Positions 7,445-17,728 are shown, numbered from the stretch's first letter. The stretch is 64,000 nt of DNA from Microcystis aeruginosa NIES-4325 (GCF_008974145.1 NZ_BJKP01000020.1:1-64000); one strand, 5' to 3'. Notes: generated by a model from the sequence alone, not told the origin. Made by a program: numbers and translations.

Positions 7445-8038
7445 AAGTGCGCGTCGATTGAGGGTTGATATTCAGGGATTTATGGCGTTTTTCAGATCGC
7501 TTCTCCAGGGGCAGTTAAGGAGATGCTATCAGGGTTTTTTCTAGTTTTGTAAAGAGATAAGTAAGTGGTTACTCAAGGATAGAGAGAAATCTAATTGGGG
7601 ATTTAATTGCCTCTATAGTCCAGTTTTTAGCTATATATAGAGTTTCTGGGCATAAATGGCAAGTAGTGAGAAGCTTGGTTATTTAACTAATATTACAACA
7701 ATTATTAAATAATGTAAAGTTTATGAGAGAAAAAATTATCCTCATCAGGAAAGCACCGATGAAGAGGAGGTTTGAGTATCCCTACTCATAGATTACCCAG
7801 AGGTTTCCGATCAGGCTGCAATCTAGATGACAAAATCAGCAATTTTCTCAGATAGCGATCGCAGAATAAGGGGTGAGGGAAGTGGGGAGATGGGAGAGGG
7901 GAGATCGGGGAGTGGGGGAGTAGGAAGTATAAATAAAAATAATCTTCTGCCTCCTGCCTCCCGTCTCTTGACCTTGCCTAGCGGTTCAGGGGGGATTGTG
8001 TAAAGATAAGAGAAGATCGGTTTTTTTTCACTAAACCT
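7445..8038. other. Intergenic region between two divergent genes
   Basis: No supportable ORF. Holds the upstream regions of the sigma factor (left) and of the LON-domain gene (right), a HIP1 octamer at 7855-7862, a G-rich tract at about 7873-7925 (GGGAGATGGGAGAGGGGAG-type) and a following CT-rich tract (CTGCCTCCTGCCTCCCGTCTC). These tracts resemble the low-complexity intergenic repeats seen elsewhere in the window. A long leader or small RNA for the sigma gene is possible but not shown. Confidence 0.6.
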
Positions 8039-8680
8039 ATGGCCACTTCTTCCATTGCCGTTAGAGAATTACCTCTCTTTCCCCTACCCGAAGTTGTTTT
8101 ATTTCCGGGTCGTCCCCTGCCCTTGCACATCTTCGAGTTTCGCTATCGGATTATGATGAATACGATATTGGAAGAAGATCGCCGTTTTGGGGTCTTAATG
8201 GTAGATCCGGCCACGGGAGAAATCGCTAAAGTCGGCAGTTGTGCGGAAGTTGTCCGTTGTCAACGTCTCCCGGATGATCGCTTAAAAATTCTCACCATCG
8301 GTCAACAGCGTTTCCGTGTCCTAGAATATGTCCGGGAAAAACCCTATCGCGTCGGTTTAGTGGAGTGGATTGAAGATGTCCCCACCACCCAGGATCTGCG
8401 ACCTCTGGCCAAAGAAGTGGATCGACTGCTGCGGGATGTGGTTCATCTATCAGCCAAATTAACTGCTCAAAAAATTGAACTTCCTGACGATTTGCCTAGT
8501 CTTCCCCTGGAATTATCCTACTGGGTGGCGGGTAATCTCTACGGTGTGGCCGGGGAACAACAAGCTTTATTAGAAATGCTCGATACAGTCAGTCGTCTGC
8601 AACGAGAATCGGAAATTCTCACCTCGACTCGCAATCATCTGGCCGCTCGCACGGCTCTTAAAGATGCTTTAAATCAATGA
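8039..8680 (+). CDS. LON substrate-binding (N-terminal) domain protein
   Basis: 213 residues consisting of the N-terminal substrate-recognition domain of Lon protease without ATPase or protease parts: ELPLFPLPEVVLFPGRPLPLHIFEFRYR near the start, FGVLMVD, then a predicted helical tail rich in Leu/Glu. Stand-alone proteins of this type are widespread in cyanobacteria and plants; their function is not established and an accessory role in proteolysis is only inference. It converges with the NTRC gene, with 130 bp of tail-to-tail intergenic DNA containing CAGTGATCAGTG-type short repeats. Confidence 0.88.
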   Translation: MATSSIAVRELPLFPLPEVVLFPGRPLPLHIFEFRYRIMMNTILEEDRRFGVLMVDPATGEIAKVGSCAEVVRCQRLPDDRLKILTIGQQRFRVLEYVREKPYRVGLVEWIEDVPTTQDLRPLAKEVDRLLRDVVHLSAKLTAQKIELPDDLPSLPLELSYWVAGNLYGVAGEQQALLEMLDTVSRLQRESEILTSTRNHLAARTALKDALNQ

Positions 8681-8813
8681 TATTGAGGTTTTCAAGCTTG
8701 AGGAGATGGAAGTGGAGGTGTTATTTCAGTGATCAGTGAAACGATGGCAAGAAACTGCTATTTAATACTGCTCACTTAAAACTCACATCTGATAACTGCT
8801 AACTGCTAACTGA

Positions 8814-10172
8814 TTATTGATAACTCTCGATTACTTGACGAAATTCGCTTTTTTGTTTGACTCCGCGCATTTCCTTCACTAATTCCCGCTCCTTAAAGAA
8901 TTGTACCGTGGGAGTACCGGTTACTTGACCCATTTTGGCAATTTCTGGGTCAGCTTCGATGTCAATTTCCACAAAATAAATTTTGCCATCGTACTCATCG
9001 ACCACTTTATCTAAAATCGGTTTCAGGGTTTTACAGGGGCCACAGGTGGGAGAAACATATTTTACCATTAACAAGCGATCGCCATCGTGGAATAATTTCC
9101 GCAAAGCATAACCCCCAACGTGACGAGTTTTGTGAATATCAAAAGTCTCCTCCGTATCAGCCAGGGTTTCGCTAACGGTTTTCGTCTCGTAATGTTCAGA
9201 AGTGGCCGATTGACGGTATTCTTGGATTAAATTATGCTCCGATAACCATCTTTCTGCCAATAACGCCGCCATACACCCCGTACCTGCGGCAGTGATGGCC
9301 TGACGGTATTCGTGGTCCTGCACGTCTCCTGCGGCAAAAACCCCCTCGACGCTGGTAGCAACAGTCCCCGGTTTGACTTTCGCATAACCCACCTCGTCTA
9401 ATTCTAGTTGTCCTTGGAATAGGGAAGTATTGGGAGTGTGACCGATGGCATAAAATAACCCTCTCACGGCTAATTCGCTAATGTCTCCCGTTTGCGAGTT
9501 TTTAATGCGTAATCCTGCCATTTTACTGCCTGTACCGAACACATCCACCGCTTGGGTGTGAAAATGAACGGTAACTTTCGGATTATTTAACACCCGGTCC
9601 TGCATTGCTTTCGAGGCGCGCATCGCTTCCCCGCGAATTAATAAATGGACGTGGGAGCCGTATTTAGTTAAATATACGGCTTCTTCCGCCGCCGAGTCAC
9701 CGCCACCAATGACAGCGAGGTTTTCCTCTCTAAATATCGGTGTAGCACCGTCACAGATAGCACAAGCAGAAATGCCGTTACTCCAGAATTGGGCCTCGCT
9801 GGGTAATCCTAAGCGTTTGGCAGTGGCTCCCGTGGCGATAATAATACTATTGGCCTTCACTTCCCGGTCCGTGGAACGAATGGTAAAAGGACGCTGACTT
9901 AAATCCACCGAGATAACATCTTCGGTATAGCATTGGGTCCCCCATCTTTCGGCCTGTTCCTTCATTCTTTCCATCAGCTTCGGACCGGTGATTCCTTCGG
10001 GAAAACCGGGGAAATTTTCTACTTCTGTGGTAGTCATCAATTGTCCCCCCGGAATGCCTCCCGCTTGGAAACCCTCAAACATCAAGGGTTTTAAGTTCGC
10101 ACGCGCCGCGTAAATCGCCGCCGTATATCCCGCGGGTCCCGAACCAATAATGACTAAATTCTCGACAGTCAT
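8814..10172 (-). CDS. trxB: NADPH-dependent thioredoxin reductase with C-terminal thioredoxin domain (NTRC)
   Basis: 452 residues. Residues 1-~320 are a FAD/NADPH thioredoxin reductase ([12 protein letters not shown] dinucleotide fold, redox-active CAIC near residue 137, [17 protein letters not shown] fold, [13 protein letters not shown]). Residues ~345-452 are a thioredoxin domain with CGPC at 377-380 and the cis-Pro motif GTPT. This fusion is the NTRC enzyme of oxygenic phototrophs, which passes NADPH reducing power to 2-Cys peroxiredoxin and photosynthetic targets. Both redox centres are intact. It is a single gene with about 90 bp to the HAD gene upstream on the same strand. Confidence 0.95.
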   Translation of the reverse strand: MTVENLVIIGSGPAGYTAAIYAARANLKPLMFEGFQAGGIPGGQLMTTTEVENFPGFPEGITGPKLMERMKEQAERWGTQCYTEDVISVDLSQRPFTIRSTDREVKANSIIIATGATAKRLGLPSEAQFWSNGISACAICDGATPIFREENLAVIGGGDSAAEEAVYLTKYGSHVHLLIRGEAMRASKAMQDRVLNNPKVTVHFHTQAVDVFGTGSKMAGLRIKNSQTGDISELAVRGLFYAIGHTPNTSLFQGQLELDEVGYAKVKPGTVATSVEGVFAAGDVQDHEYRQAITAAGTGCMAALLAERWLSEHNLIQEYRQSATSEHYETKTVSETLADTEETFDIHKTRHVGGYALRKLFHDGDRLLMVKYVSPTCGPCKTLKPILDKVVDEYDGKIYFVEIDIEADPEIAKMGQVTGTPTVQFFKERELVKEMRGVKQKSEFRQVIESYQ

Positions 10173-10260
10173 AACCGTAAATGCAACTCATAACGACTAC
10201 GCTTTTTAGTATAGCAGCATCAGTTACTGGTTATCTATGTAATATTTTTCGTCACTGACT

Positions 10261-11031
10261 CTACCAGTGGGTAAAGTCTGCCCCAAATTGAGATAGGGAT
10301 AACAGTTTAATACGGGTATCTTGAGCGACTTTTTGGCGCATTTGGGCGGTATTATAGCCCCAATCGGCTAAATATAAGCCCACATCGTTTAAATCTGCTT
10401 GTTGCTGCACTAATTCCAAGGCATCGAGACGATCCTCGACAAACCACAAATTAGCGGGAGATTCCCGTAAATCAGCCAGTATTTGCTGAATAGTGACGTA
10501 TTTCGGCTGTTTAATTTCCTTGCCAATTAATCTCGCTGCCGGAAAATTAATTGCTACTTTTTGTAACAATCGCTTGACAAAACGACTTTCTTTGGTAGTG
10601 ATAATATAAACCAAAAAATCCGAGTCTAAAAGAGAGGCTAGGCGATCAATGGCGGGTTGATAAAATTGATGTAAGGCTAACCAAGACTCTAGATCCGACT
10701 CAATCCATTGATCCCTAAGACCATCGAGAGCATTTGAGAGAACTTTTTTCGCTATTTTCTCCCTTTCTAGCAGATTTTGCCGAATTGACGGCCAATTATT
10801 TAAAGCTTCCTCGTCGGGAATACCGAGAACGAGCGATCGCAACAGTAAAGGCATTTCCCAACCGGTTTCGATAACGGGACGAAGTTGCGAAAACCTCGGA
10901 AAAAAATACTCGGGAATTATTTCTGGCCAAAGGGTTTCATAGGTGCGTTTGCTAATCTGAAAGTACTCGATCATGCCATCACAAAGAACACCATCAAAAT
11001 CGAGTGCTAGAATGCGGGGAGATTGATTCAT
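10261..11031 (-). CDS. HAD-superfamily hydrolase
   Basis: 256 residues beginning RILALDFDGVLCDGM, the DxDG motif I of haloacid-dehalogenase-like phosphatases. YIITTKES supplies the motif II Thr, and a lysine follows in a K(E)IKQPKY stretch. FVEDRLDALE gives the acidic motif IV. A helical cap domain lies between motifs I and II (~20-130). The substrate cannot be deduced; family members act on phosphorylated metabolites. It lies ~90 bp from NTRC on the same strand and 42 bp from the hydrolase-like gene upstream. Confidence 0.85.
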   Translation of the reverse strand: MNQSPRILALDFDGVLCDGMIEYFQISKRTYETLWPEIIPEYFFPRFSQLRPVIETGWEMPLLLRSLVLGIPDEEALNNWPSIRQNLLEREKIAKKVLSNALDGLRDQWIESDLESWLALHQFYQPAIDRLASLLDSDFLVYIITTKESRFVKRLLQKVAINFPAARLIGKEIKQPKYVTIQQILADLRESPANLWFVEDRLDALELVQQQADLNDVGLYLADWGYNTAQMRQKVAQDTRIKLLSLSQFGADFTHW

Positions 11032-11073
11032 AAATGCTGGTTTAATCTCAATAATGGCAGTATAGCGCAGCTA

Positions 11074-12267
11074 TTAGCTATTCTTTGCTTCATCGTTGAC
11101 ATAACATAGCTGTCTGATGATTTCGGTGACAGAATTTTTCAATCCCTCTGCATGAATCCAGCCCACATATACAGCATATACAATATTTTGATGATTGTCC
11201 TGTATATAAACATGATGGACACGATATAAATCTGAGCTTAAATAAATATAACCACTGGCATCTTTAAATTTACCTTCTAGTAATATTTTTTCTTTTAAAG
11301 GTTTCATTTTTGCCAGATCTTTAGTCACCCCAGATATTTTAGCTATTCTTTCTATGGCAAGATCAACACAAGTGTTATTACTGTAACTATGACCATGATT
11401 ATAATCCTGCTGATCAAAATAAATTGTCTCTACTATATTTTTGGCCACTTTATCTGATGTTAGGTAATAGGTATGAGCATTAAGGGAATTCAATACTACG
11501 GCAGCAATTTCTACAGAATCAAAAATATTGCCAGTCGCTTCTAGATAATAATCGCTCATTAAAATCTTGGATACATCGGTTATAGAATCAAAAAGAGGAC
11601 GAATTGGATAAGCGATAATATCGGAGGAATTGATCAGATTATTCCAGAGCAAACGCTGGCCTTGATGCTGGGTAATAAATTTTTCAATTTGATTAGCATC
11701 AATGCCTAGAGTTAGATTTAAAAATGGGATCGGTGAACCCATTGTTGTTACACTAGATAGGGAAAGTTTGCCCCGCTCTTTACCGATAAGATCACGAATT
11801 TCATGAGCGGGATCTTTAGGATCAAAACGCTCAGAAAATAACAGATCCCAAAGGATTACAGTACCCAAAGAATGGGCGACTATATGTAATTCGGTTTCCC
11901 GGGGATAAGCTTGAATAAGATCGATTAATTGATCAGCAATAATGCGGCGAATTTGTTTTCCTCGATCGCTGCCTAAATAGCTAAATGCGTCACCGATAAA
12001 ATAAGATAAATACTCTTTTCTAAAATTTTGATAGCGAAAGGATTGCTCGGGGTTAAAATTACTATTTTTCTGTTTTTGTATCTGTAATTCTTGGTCGATA
12101 TCTCGCCATAATTTTTCGGTTCCTTTGAGGACATTTCCCCAAAATCCTGCATAACAGTAGGGAATTGTCCGATTTTTGCGTTTACATTCTTCTTCAATTA
12201 GTTTAATTAATTTATTGGCATAACTAGCATCTCTTGTGGCCACTCCATGAATAAAGTAAATAAGCAT
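11074..12267 (-). CDS. Alpha/beta-hydrolase-like protein, possible partner of the GmrSD-like gene
   Basis: 397 residues. It starts MLIYFIHGVATRD, an oxyanion-type HG loop, and has HIVAHSLGTVILWDLL with the probable nucleophile Ser133 in AHSLG. MGSPIPF and a late region with several His residues (NHGHSYSN) could supply the remaining triad. It looks like a cytosolic serine esterase or lipase; the substrate is unknown. The C-terminal third (about 290-397) matches nothing I recognise. It lies 131 bp downstream of the DUF262/DUF1524 gene on the same strand, so an operon is plausible, but a joint defence role is inference. Confidence 0.7.
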   Translation of the reverse strand: MLIYFIHGVATRDASYANKLIKLIEEECKRKNRTIPYCYAGFWGNVLKGTEKLWRDIDQELQIQKQKNSNFNPEQSFRYQNFRKEYLSYFIGDAFSYLGSDRGKQIRRIIADQLIDLIQAYPRETELHIVAHSLGTVILWDLLFSERFDPKDPAHEIRDLIGKERGKLSLSSVTTMGSPIPFLNLTLGIDANQIEKFITQHQGQRLLWNNLINSSDIIAYPIRPLFDSITDVSKILMSDYYLEATGNIFDSVEIAAVVLNSLNAHTYYLTSDKVAKNIVETIYFDQQDYNHGHSYSNNTCVDLAIERIAKISGVTKDLAKMKPLKEKILLEGKFKDASGYIYLSSDLYRVHHVYIQDNHQNIVYAVYVGWIHAEGLKNSVTEIIRQLCYVNDEAKNS

Positions 12268-12398
12268 AATAGATTTATCTCAATAAGCGGTGATCGGAAT
12301 CTTTCTTAATATACCCTTCTAGCTTCAGAAAAATATCAGGATGGAGGGAGATATAGTAATACACAATTAAGGCGATTTGTCAAGAGATGGTGGAGGGA

Positions 12399-14390
12399 TT
12401 ATTTAGGTTCTCTCTCCACTGACCAATCCTCTGAGGATAATCCCATAGTTTCTACTCCTTTTACACAAAAATAGTAGATATCTTGGGCGGAAAAATTAGT
12501 TTCTACTATAAAAATATTATTTTCAAGTTTTTGAGGTCGGCGAAATTTTGTGTCATCTTTCGATAAAAAGCGAGGAAACTCTAGCACAATCTCTTGAAAC
12601 TTTTCAGGATCTAGATCGTAGAGAGTATTCAATGTAAAAATTAGTACATCTTTCCAAGTTTTTACTGTTTGTTGTTTACCACGAATAATTAGTTTTTTGG
12701 GTTTTGTATCCTTGACAGATGCAGTTTCATTGACCGGCAGCGAATCATCGCCAAAATAACTCCAAATTTTTATAACACGGTCGGCCAAATATTCGGCACG
12801 TTGTTCAATATCTTCTTTTTGCCATGAGTTAATACTATCAAAGTATTTATTGATTTCAAGATGGCTTTTATGGAGTTCTTCTTTCTTGTGAGAAAAATCT
12901 TTATCCGCCAGTTCTCCATTATAAGCCGTCAGGGTTAAATTACCTAAAGTATGCACAAGAAGTTGATGGGTAATATCTGCATCTGTTCCTAAATAATCTC
13001 TCCACTTATCATTTAATTTTTGCGGCATAATATGTTCAATAGTCAGGCGAGAATCACTTAAATTTACAGTTTCTCGATGACCAAAAGATTCTTCGATCGC
13101 ACCGAGAATAATTTTCGCTTTTTCGCCGCGATTTCCTCCGTATAGTTTAATGGTTATTAACTTTTCTTTAAAATCATTATCTTTTGGGTAGTCCTTCTTT
13201 TGAAGAGAGATTTTTAATCTTTTAATAAAAGGTTCAGAGTTTAAAGCAGCATCTTTCTGAACTTGGGAATATAGTAAAGCAAAAGTTTTATTAAGTCCGC
13301 GGGTCTGAATACCACAAACAAAACGACGGACAAGAAAGTTTTCAAGGGTTTTTAAAACCTCTATAAAATCCTTTTCAGATAATTTGCCATTTTCCCAATC
13401 ATCATAACAATTTAAAAGAAATGGATAGATAGTAGAGACTTCTAGACCTTGGAAAGAATCAAGATATTTACGAATACTAGAATTAGTTTCAAGGGTGGGA
13501 GTGATTAGTTTGGCATAATACATAGAAAATGTATATAAGTCCTCTATATAGAGAGCAGGATTATTATCAGCTAGTTTATTTTTAAAGGCAGAATAAATTT
13601 CGTTATTTCTAATTTCTGCCCCACTTTTTGATAAATAGTGACGGATAAATTCTGTTAAATTATCTCCTAAGTTTTTTTGCATCGGCAGCCAGTATCTATC
13701 ATATAGTGTCTGTTGCTCCTCTTGACGAACCTTCATAAATAAATGATTACGAATTAAATCGGCCTCAGTTAAAGGCTGCCCCGTGGCATTCAAACTTTCA
13801 AATACTAGGTAGGGATCATCATCATTACCAAGAGTTATATTGACCAAGGATAAGTTATTACAGATAACTTCTGTTAGTTTATCTAACGAATATGGTTGTT
13901 CATTAATCTTTCTTTTAAAAAAGAAATAACATTGGGATATGGTATTTTCCTTGTCACTGATTTTGTTATTGATTACAGACTGAAAATATTCTCGATCTAA
14001 TTGGGTAGGTTGAATTCTAAAGTAATCAGAACCTTTTTTAAACGAATTAACAAGAAATGTTATCTTAATTTCTTCACTTAACTCGTGTTTTTGTTTGTCT
14101 TTCGCTACGTCTCGCAAGGCAGCAAAGAGCAGAAAAATAGTCGTTAAACGTTGCTGTCCATCAATTAGCAGATATTTATTGACCACGCCAGAGTTAGGCG
14201 AAACTTGAGTTTTAACTATCGAACCCATAAAATGGGGGCGAGGGTTTTCTTGACCGTACAAATAGCTGATGTCATCCCATAAATCTTCCCAATCTTTCTT
14301 TTTCCAACTATAAGTGCGCTGAAATAGTGGAATTATATATTGTGTGTTGCCTTGAATAATTTCTTGAAGAGTAACTACCGATGCTTGCAT
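12399..14390 (-). CDS. GmrSD-like protein: DUF262 (ParB-like nuclease fold) plus DUF1524 (HNH-like)
   Basis: 663 residues from the ATG at 14390; a GTG at 14414 is the longer alternative. The N-terminal DUF262 domain shows IPLFQRTYSWKKKDWEDLW and the diagnostic IDGQQRLTT near residue 80. Later, LTIEHIMPQKLNDKW and LGNLTLTAYNGELADKDFSHKKE form the His-Me-finger DUF1524 nuclease domain. A further ~130-residue C-terminal domain follows. The architecture is that of fused GmrSD, a Type IV enzyme cutting modified phage DNA, and of related defence proteins. Modification dependence here is inference. Codon use is AT-rich compared with its left neighbours, fitting acquired defence DNA. Confidence 0.85.
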   Translation of the reverse strand: MQASVVTLQEIIQGNTQYIIPLFQRTYSWKKKDWEDLWDDISYLYGQENPRPHFMGSIVKTQVSPNSGVVNKYLLIDGQQRLTTIFLLFAALRDVAKDKQKHELSEEIKITFLVNSFKKGSDYFRIQPTQLDREYFQSVINNKISDKENTISQCYFFFKRKINEQPYSLDKLTEVICNNLSLVNITLGNDDDPYLVFESLNATGQPLTEADLIRNHLFMKVRQEEQQTLYDRYWLPMQKNLGDNLTEFIRHYLSKSGAEIRNNEIYSAFKNKLADNNPALYIEDLYTFSMYYAKLITPTLETNSSIRKYLDSFQGLEVSTIYPFLLNCYDDWENGKLSEKDFIEVLKTLENFLVRRFVCGIQTRGLNKTFALLYSQVQKDAALNSEPFIKRLKISLQKKDYPKDNDFKEKLITIKLYGGNRGEKAKIILGAIEESFGHRETVNLSDSRLTIEHIMPQKLNDKWRDYLGTDADITHQLLVHTLGNLTLTAYNGELADKDFSHKKEELHKSHLEINKYFDSINSWQKEDIEQRAEYLADRVIKIWSYFGDDSLPVNETASVKDTKPKKLIIRGKQQTVKTWKDVLIFTLNTLYDLDPEKFQEIVLEFPRFLSKDDTKFRRPQKLENNIFIVETNFSAQDIYYFCVKGVETMGLSSEDWSVEREPK

Positions 14391-14569
14391 AGACGCTAGT
14401 ATAGGAAGATTCACTGATTATTCCTAGTATTTATCACTCTAACACAGCAATTTGGCACTGTCTAGGATCCTGGCGGTAGCCTAGGCCTTGCTAACCCAGC
14501 GGACGAATTGCTATATAATACAAATGCCCGCTATTATAGAATTATATTTTTTACTTTTAACTTAGTCTT

Positions 14570-15202
14570 ATGGTTTCACAACTAGATAAAACTAACGTCA
14601 CTGAAATTATCTACCCCGATAGCGATGGTCAACCCATGGCCGATAATACCTTGCAATTTCGTTGGATTACGACGATTAAAACTAATTTAGACTGGCTATT
14701 TCGCCGGCAGTCTGATGTCTTTGTTGCAGGTGATTTACTCTGGTATCCTGTGGAAAATGATAATAAACTACGTCAAGCGCCGGATATCATGGTGGTTTTT
14801 GGGAGACCAAAAGGGGAAAGGGGTTCCTATCGACAATGACTAGAAAATCATATTAGTCCCCAGGTGGTTTTTGAAATCCTCTCTCCGGATAACACCCTCA
14901 CGGAGATGTCCAAAAAACAGCTATTTTATCAGCGTTATGGGGTCGAGGAATATTATCTATATGATCCCCATAAAAATGATGCCAGTGCTTGGATAAGAGG
15001 CGAAAATCAGCTAGAAATTCTGGAAACTCTCGATAATTGGGTTAGTCCCCGTTTAGGTATTCGTTTTCAGTTAGGGGAACCGGAAATGTTGCTTTTTTAT
15101 CCCGATGGACAAGCTTTCACCAGCTATAATCAGGAAAAACAACGAGCGGAACGATTAGCCAACAAACTGCGGGAATTGGGCATTAATCCTGACCAAATCT
15201 GA
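14570..15202 (+). pseudogene. Uma2-family (DUF820) endonuclease-like gene with internal TGA
   Basis: The frame runs from ATG 14570 to 15202 (210 residues) but contains a TGA at 14837-14839, where a Trp codon (TGG) is expected before LENHISPQVVFEILSPDN. The parts fit the Uma2 fold, a PD-(D/E)xK-like domain: APDIMVVFGRPKGERGSYRQ, then VVFEILSPDNTLTEMSKKQLFYQRYGVEEYYLYDP. The tail is charged and helical (QEKQRAERLANKLRELG). Uma2 genes are heavily expanded in cyanobacteria and their role is unsettled. A single nonsense mutation, readthrough or a sequence error would each explain the stop. Confidence 0.8.
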
Positions 15203-15250
15203 GAGGATGTTTCTTGGCTGCTATTAAAAACGGATTTGCTCTGAGAGTGC

Positions 15251-16201
15251 CTATTGACTAGAGGTAATACCGCGCTGACGTAATTGGTCGATAAAAAATT
15301 CTTCCAGGGAAGCACGAGCTAAATTAAGACTAATCAAGCGAGCATCGATACTAGACAGGGCAGCCAGAAAAGCATCGGGTTCTCCCTGTAGTTGTCCGTG
15401 CCAACAATTATCGCGCCAATGCAAACCGAGGAGCCATTGCTGTAGTTGATCCTCCCTACCACCTTGAACAATCACCTGATAGACATCAGCACGACCGAGA
15501 ATTTGATCGAGGGAACCGACACAGAGTAATTCTCCCCGGGCTAACAGGGCAATGCGATCGCAAATTTGTTCCACATCGGAGAGAATATGAGAGTTAAAAA
15601 AGATGGTTTTCCCCCGTTGTTTGAGGGAGTGAATAATTTCTCGCACCTGATAGCGACCGATAGGATCTAGTCCCGACATCGGTTCATCGAGAAAGACTAA
15701 TTCGGGATCATTGATTAATGCTTGAGCTATACCGATCCGTTGCATCATACCCTTAGAATATTGACGCAATTGTTTTTTCTGGGCAGTTTTGCGGTCTAAT
15801 CCCACTAAATCCAATAATTCAGGAATGCGTTTGTTTTGCAGAAAAGAGGGAATTTGAAAAATGCTGGCGATTAATTGCAGGAATTCCCAGCCGGTGAGAT
15901 AGTCGTAGTAGTAGGCATTTTCGGGAAGATAGCCGATGCGTTGCCTGACCGAGCGATCGCCAATTGGTTGACCGAGAATCAAGGCCCGTCCGGAAGTGGG
16001 TCGGACAATCCCTAAAAGGGTTTTTAAGAGCGTGGTTTTGCCGGCCCCGTTCGGGCCTAATAATCCAAAGGTTTCCCCCTCATGGACAATTAAAGTACAG
16101 TTTTTCAAGGATTCGATTTTTTTATTTAACCAGAATCCTGTCCGATAAGTTTTTTGTAAGTTTAACGTCTCTAGCACAGTTTGACGGCTGGTATTCGTCA
16201 T
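15251..16201 (-). CDS. ABC transporter ATP-binding protein
   Basis: About 316 residues from the ATG at 16201 (MTNTSRQTVLETLNLQKTY). An in-frame ATG at 16231 and the longer ORF to 16276 are less likely. Walker A GLLGPNGAGKTT, Q-loop region GYLPENAYYYDYLTG, signature YSKGMMQRIGIAQAL, Walker B LVFLDEPMSGLDP and the switch His (NSHIL) are complete. The pattern is of CcmA/NatA-type exporters with a C-terminal regulatory extension. No permease adjoins, so the substrate is unknown. Its 3' end is 48 bp from the broken Uma2 gene, which converges on it. Confidence 0.88.
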   Translation of the reverse strand: MTNTSRQTVLETLNLQKTYRTGFWLNKKIESLKNCTLIVHEGETFGLLGPNGAGKTTLLKTLLGIVRPTSGRALILGQPIGDRSVRQRIGYLPENAYYYDYLTGWEFLQLIASIFQIPSFLQNKRIPELLDLVGLDRKTAQKKQLRQYSKGMMQRIGIAQALINDPELVFLDEPMSGLDPIGRYQVREIIHSLKQRGKTIFFNSHILSDVEQICDRIALLARGELLCVGSLDQILGRADVYQVIVQGGREDQLQQWLLGLHWRDNCWHGQLQGEPDAFLAALSSIDARLISLNLARASLEEFFIDQLRQRGITSSQ

Positions 16202-16567
16202 TGTTTTGGAATCATCTGAGACAGAATACATGGGTCTGATATCCCTTTTCCGACACTTTGCCTTTATTATCCCCAAATTGTCAGCAGTAATGTCAAGGGT
16301 ATCAAAATATCACGATTTTGGAACCCAGCAAAATTCCAACCAGTCTTGAGAAGGGGCATCAGTGCAGTTCCGGGCTAGGATACTAAATCCGGTTATTAAA
16401 GACTGATTATCTATTCCCTCTTTTGCCTTTTGCCCTTTGCCTTTTGCCTTTTTTAACTAGCCATCTCTGCCGCTAGTTTAGAAAATTGGTGTAACGTTGA
16501 CACTTGAGCGGCAACTGGTACAATAGGGCGAACGCTTGCGGAAACCATACTCTTACACGAACACAGC

Positions 16568-17458
16568 ATGAAACAACTCCTCAATTGCCTCAGTCCGCTG
16601 ACAGTGGCCAGTGCAGCCACTATCGCTTTGGCCTACCCTAGCATCGCTCAAGTTAATCTGTCTGTTTATCCCGCTCCTTCCTCGTCGAACGAATCCATCG
16701 AATTATACGTTCCCCCGCCAGAAAACAATAACACCAATAATAATACCTGTACTCAATTGATTGGGGCAAATATCGATAAAATTATCAGTCAAGCTCCCAA
16801 TCAGTGGGGTATATTAATCGAATCTATCGATCGCCAAACGGTTATTTATAGCCATAACGCTGATCGCTATTTTATCCCTGCTTCTAATACAAAGTTATTT
16901 ACTACGGCTGCCGCTTTACAAGTGATGAACCCGGAGACGACAATTCAGAAAAAATCCCTGCGCGATTGGGTGAATATCACTAATCAGAGAAGTAATAATT
17001 TCTACGCCGACACTCTTTTTCGCTTTATCGGCGGTTCTAAAAGTGTTACTGCCATCTTGGCACAATTGGGCATCAATCCCAGTGGTTTTCGTTTAGCCGA
17101 TGGTTGGGGATTATCCCGCCATAATACCGCTACTCCCCGCTCGATCGTGGAAATTTTGCGGGTGATGTATTATTCTCCTAATCGCGACACTTTCTATGCT
17201 TCCTTACCGGTAGCGGGAATTAGTGGCACCCTGAGAAACCGAATGCGTCAGACGGCCGCTACTGGCACAGTTTACGCTAAAACTGGCACTCTTACTGGTG
17301 TGCGGGCCCTATCGGGTTATCTAGAAAACCCCAACCAAGAACCGATGTTATTTAGCATTATCGTTAATAATCAACGGGTTTCCGGACAGGCTCTGGTGAA
17401 AGCGATCGATACTATTGTCCTACAGATGACCGAATCTCGTTCCTGTCAAGCTCAGTAA
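16568..17458 (+). CDS. Secreted D-alanyl-D-alanine carboxypeptidase-like protein (peptidase S13)
   Basis: 296 residues. An N-terminal signal peptide (Lys-poor n-region, hydrophobic LTVASAATIALAYPSIAQ) predicts export. Penicillin-binding motifs are complete: SNTK at 106-109 (catalytic Ser106), SNN at 142-144 and KTG at 238-240. It is much shorter than E. coli DacB because the large insertion between the first two motifs is missing, a form common in cyanobacteria. The role is trimming or cross-link editing of peptidoglycan in the periplasm. It converges with the small gene at 17462. Confidence 0.88.
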   Translation: MKQLLNCLSPLTVASAATIALAYPSIAQVNLSVYPAPSSSNESIELYVPPPENNNTNNNTCTQLIGANIDKIISQAPNQWGILIESIDRQTVIYSHNADRYFIPASNTKLFTTAAALQVMNPETTIQKKSLRDWVNITNQRSNNFYADTLFRFIGGSKSVTAILAQLGINPSGFRLADGWGLSRHNTATPRSIVEILRVMYYSPNRDTFYASLPVAGISGTLRNRMRQTAATGTVYAKTGTLTGVRALSGYLENPNQEPMLFSIIVNNQRVSGQALVKAIDTIVLQMTESRSCQAQ

Positions 17459-17461
17459 AGG

Positions 17462-17728
17462 TTAATAATAGCCATAATCTGCTTCAGTTTGGGTTTGGGT
17501 TTGGGGGGAGAGATATTCAAAATTAGAAGGATCTCGCAGAAAACGAAATATTTCTTCTTCGAGACGATGAATTAGATAGGGTTCTATGGAATTAGAATCG
17601 CGTAAACAGGCTAAATAGCCTTCAACGTATAGCCGGATCTCATCAAAACGTGAGCCACGGTGCCAAAGATCCACCATGTCATCGGTTAGTCTTTGATAGT
17701 AACGAATGGATTGGGTATCTTGGAGCAT
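17462..17728 (-). CDS. Small conserved cyanobacterial protein (DUF6761-like)
   Basis: 88 residues: MLQDTQSIRYYQRLTDDMVDLWHRG, then YLACLRDSNSIEPYLIHRLEEEIFRFLRDPSNFE and a Gln/Thr tail ending in tyrosines. The composition suggests a compact helical cytosolic protein. I recall the pattern from short conserved cyanobacterial proteins of unknown function (DUF6761), from memory only. It ends three bases after the S13 peptidase gene, tail to tail, and has no operon partner. Confidence 0.7.
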   Translation of the reverse strand: MLQDTQSIRYYQRLTDDMVDLWHRGSRFDEIRLYVEGYLACLRDSNSIEPYLIHRLEEEIFRFLRDPSNFEYLSPQTQTQTEADYGYY

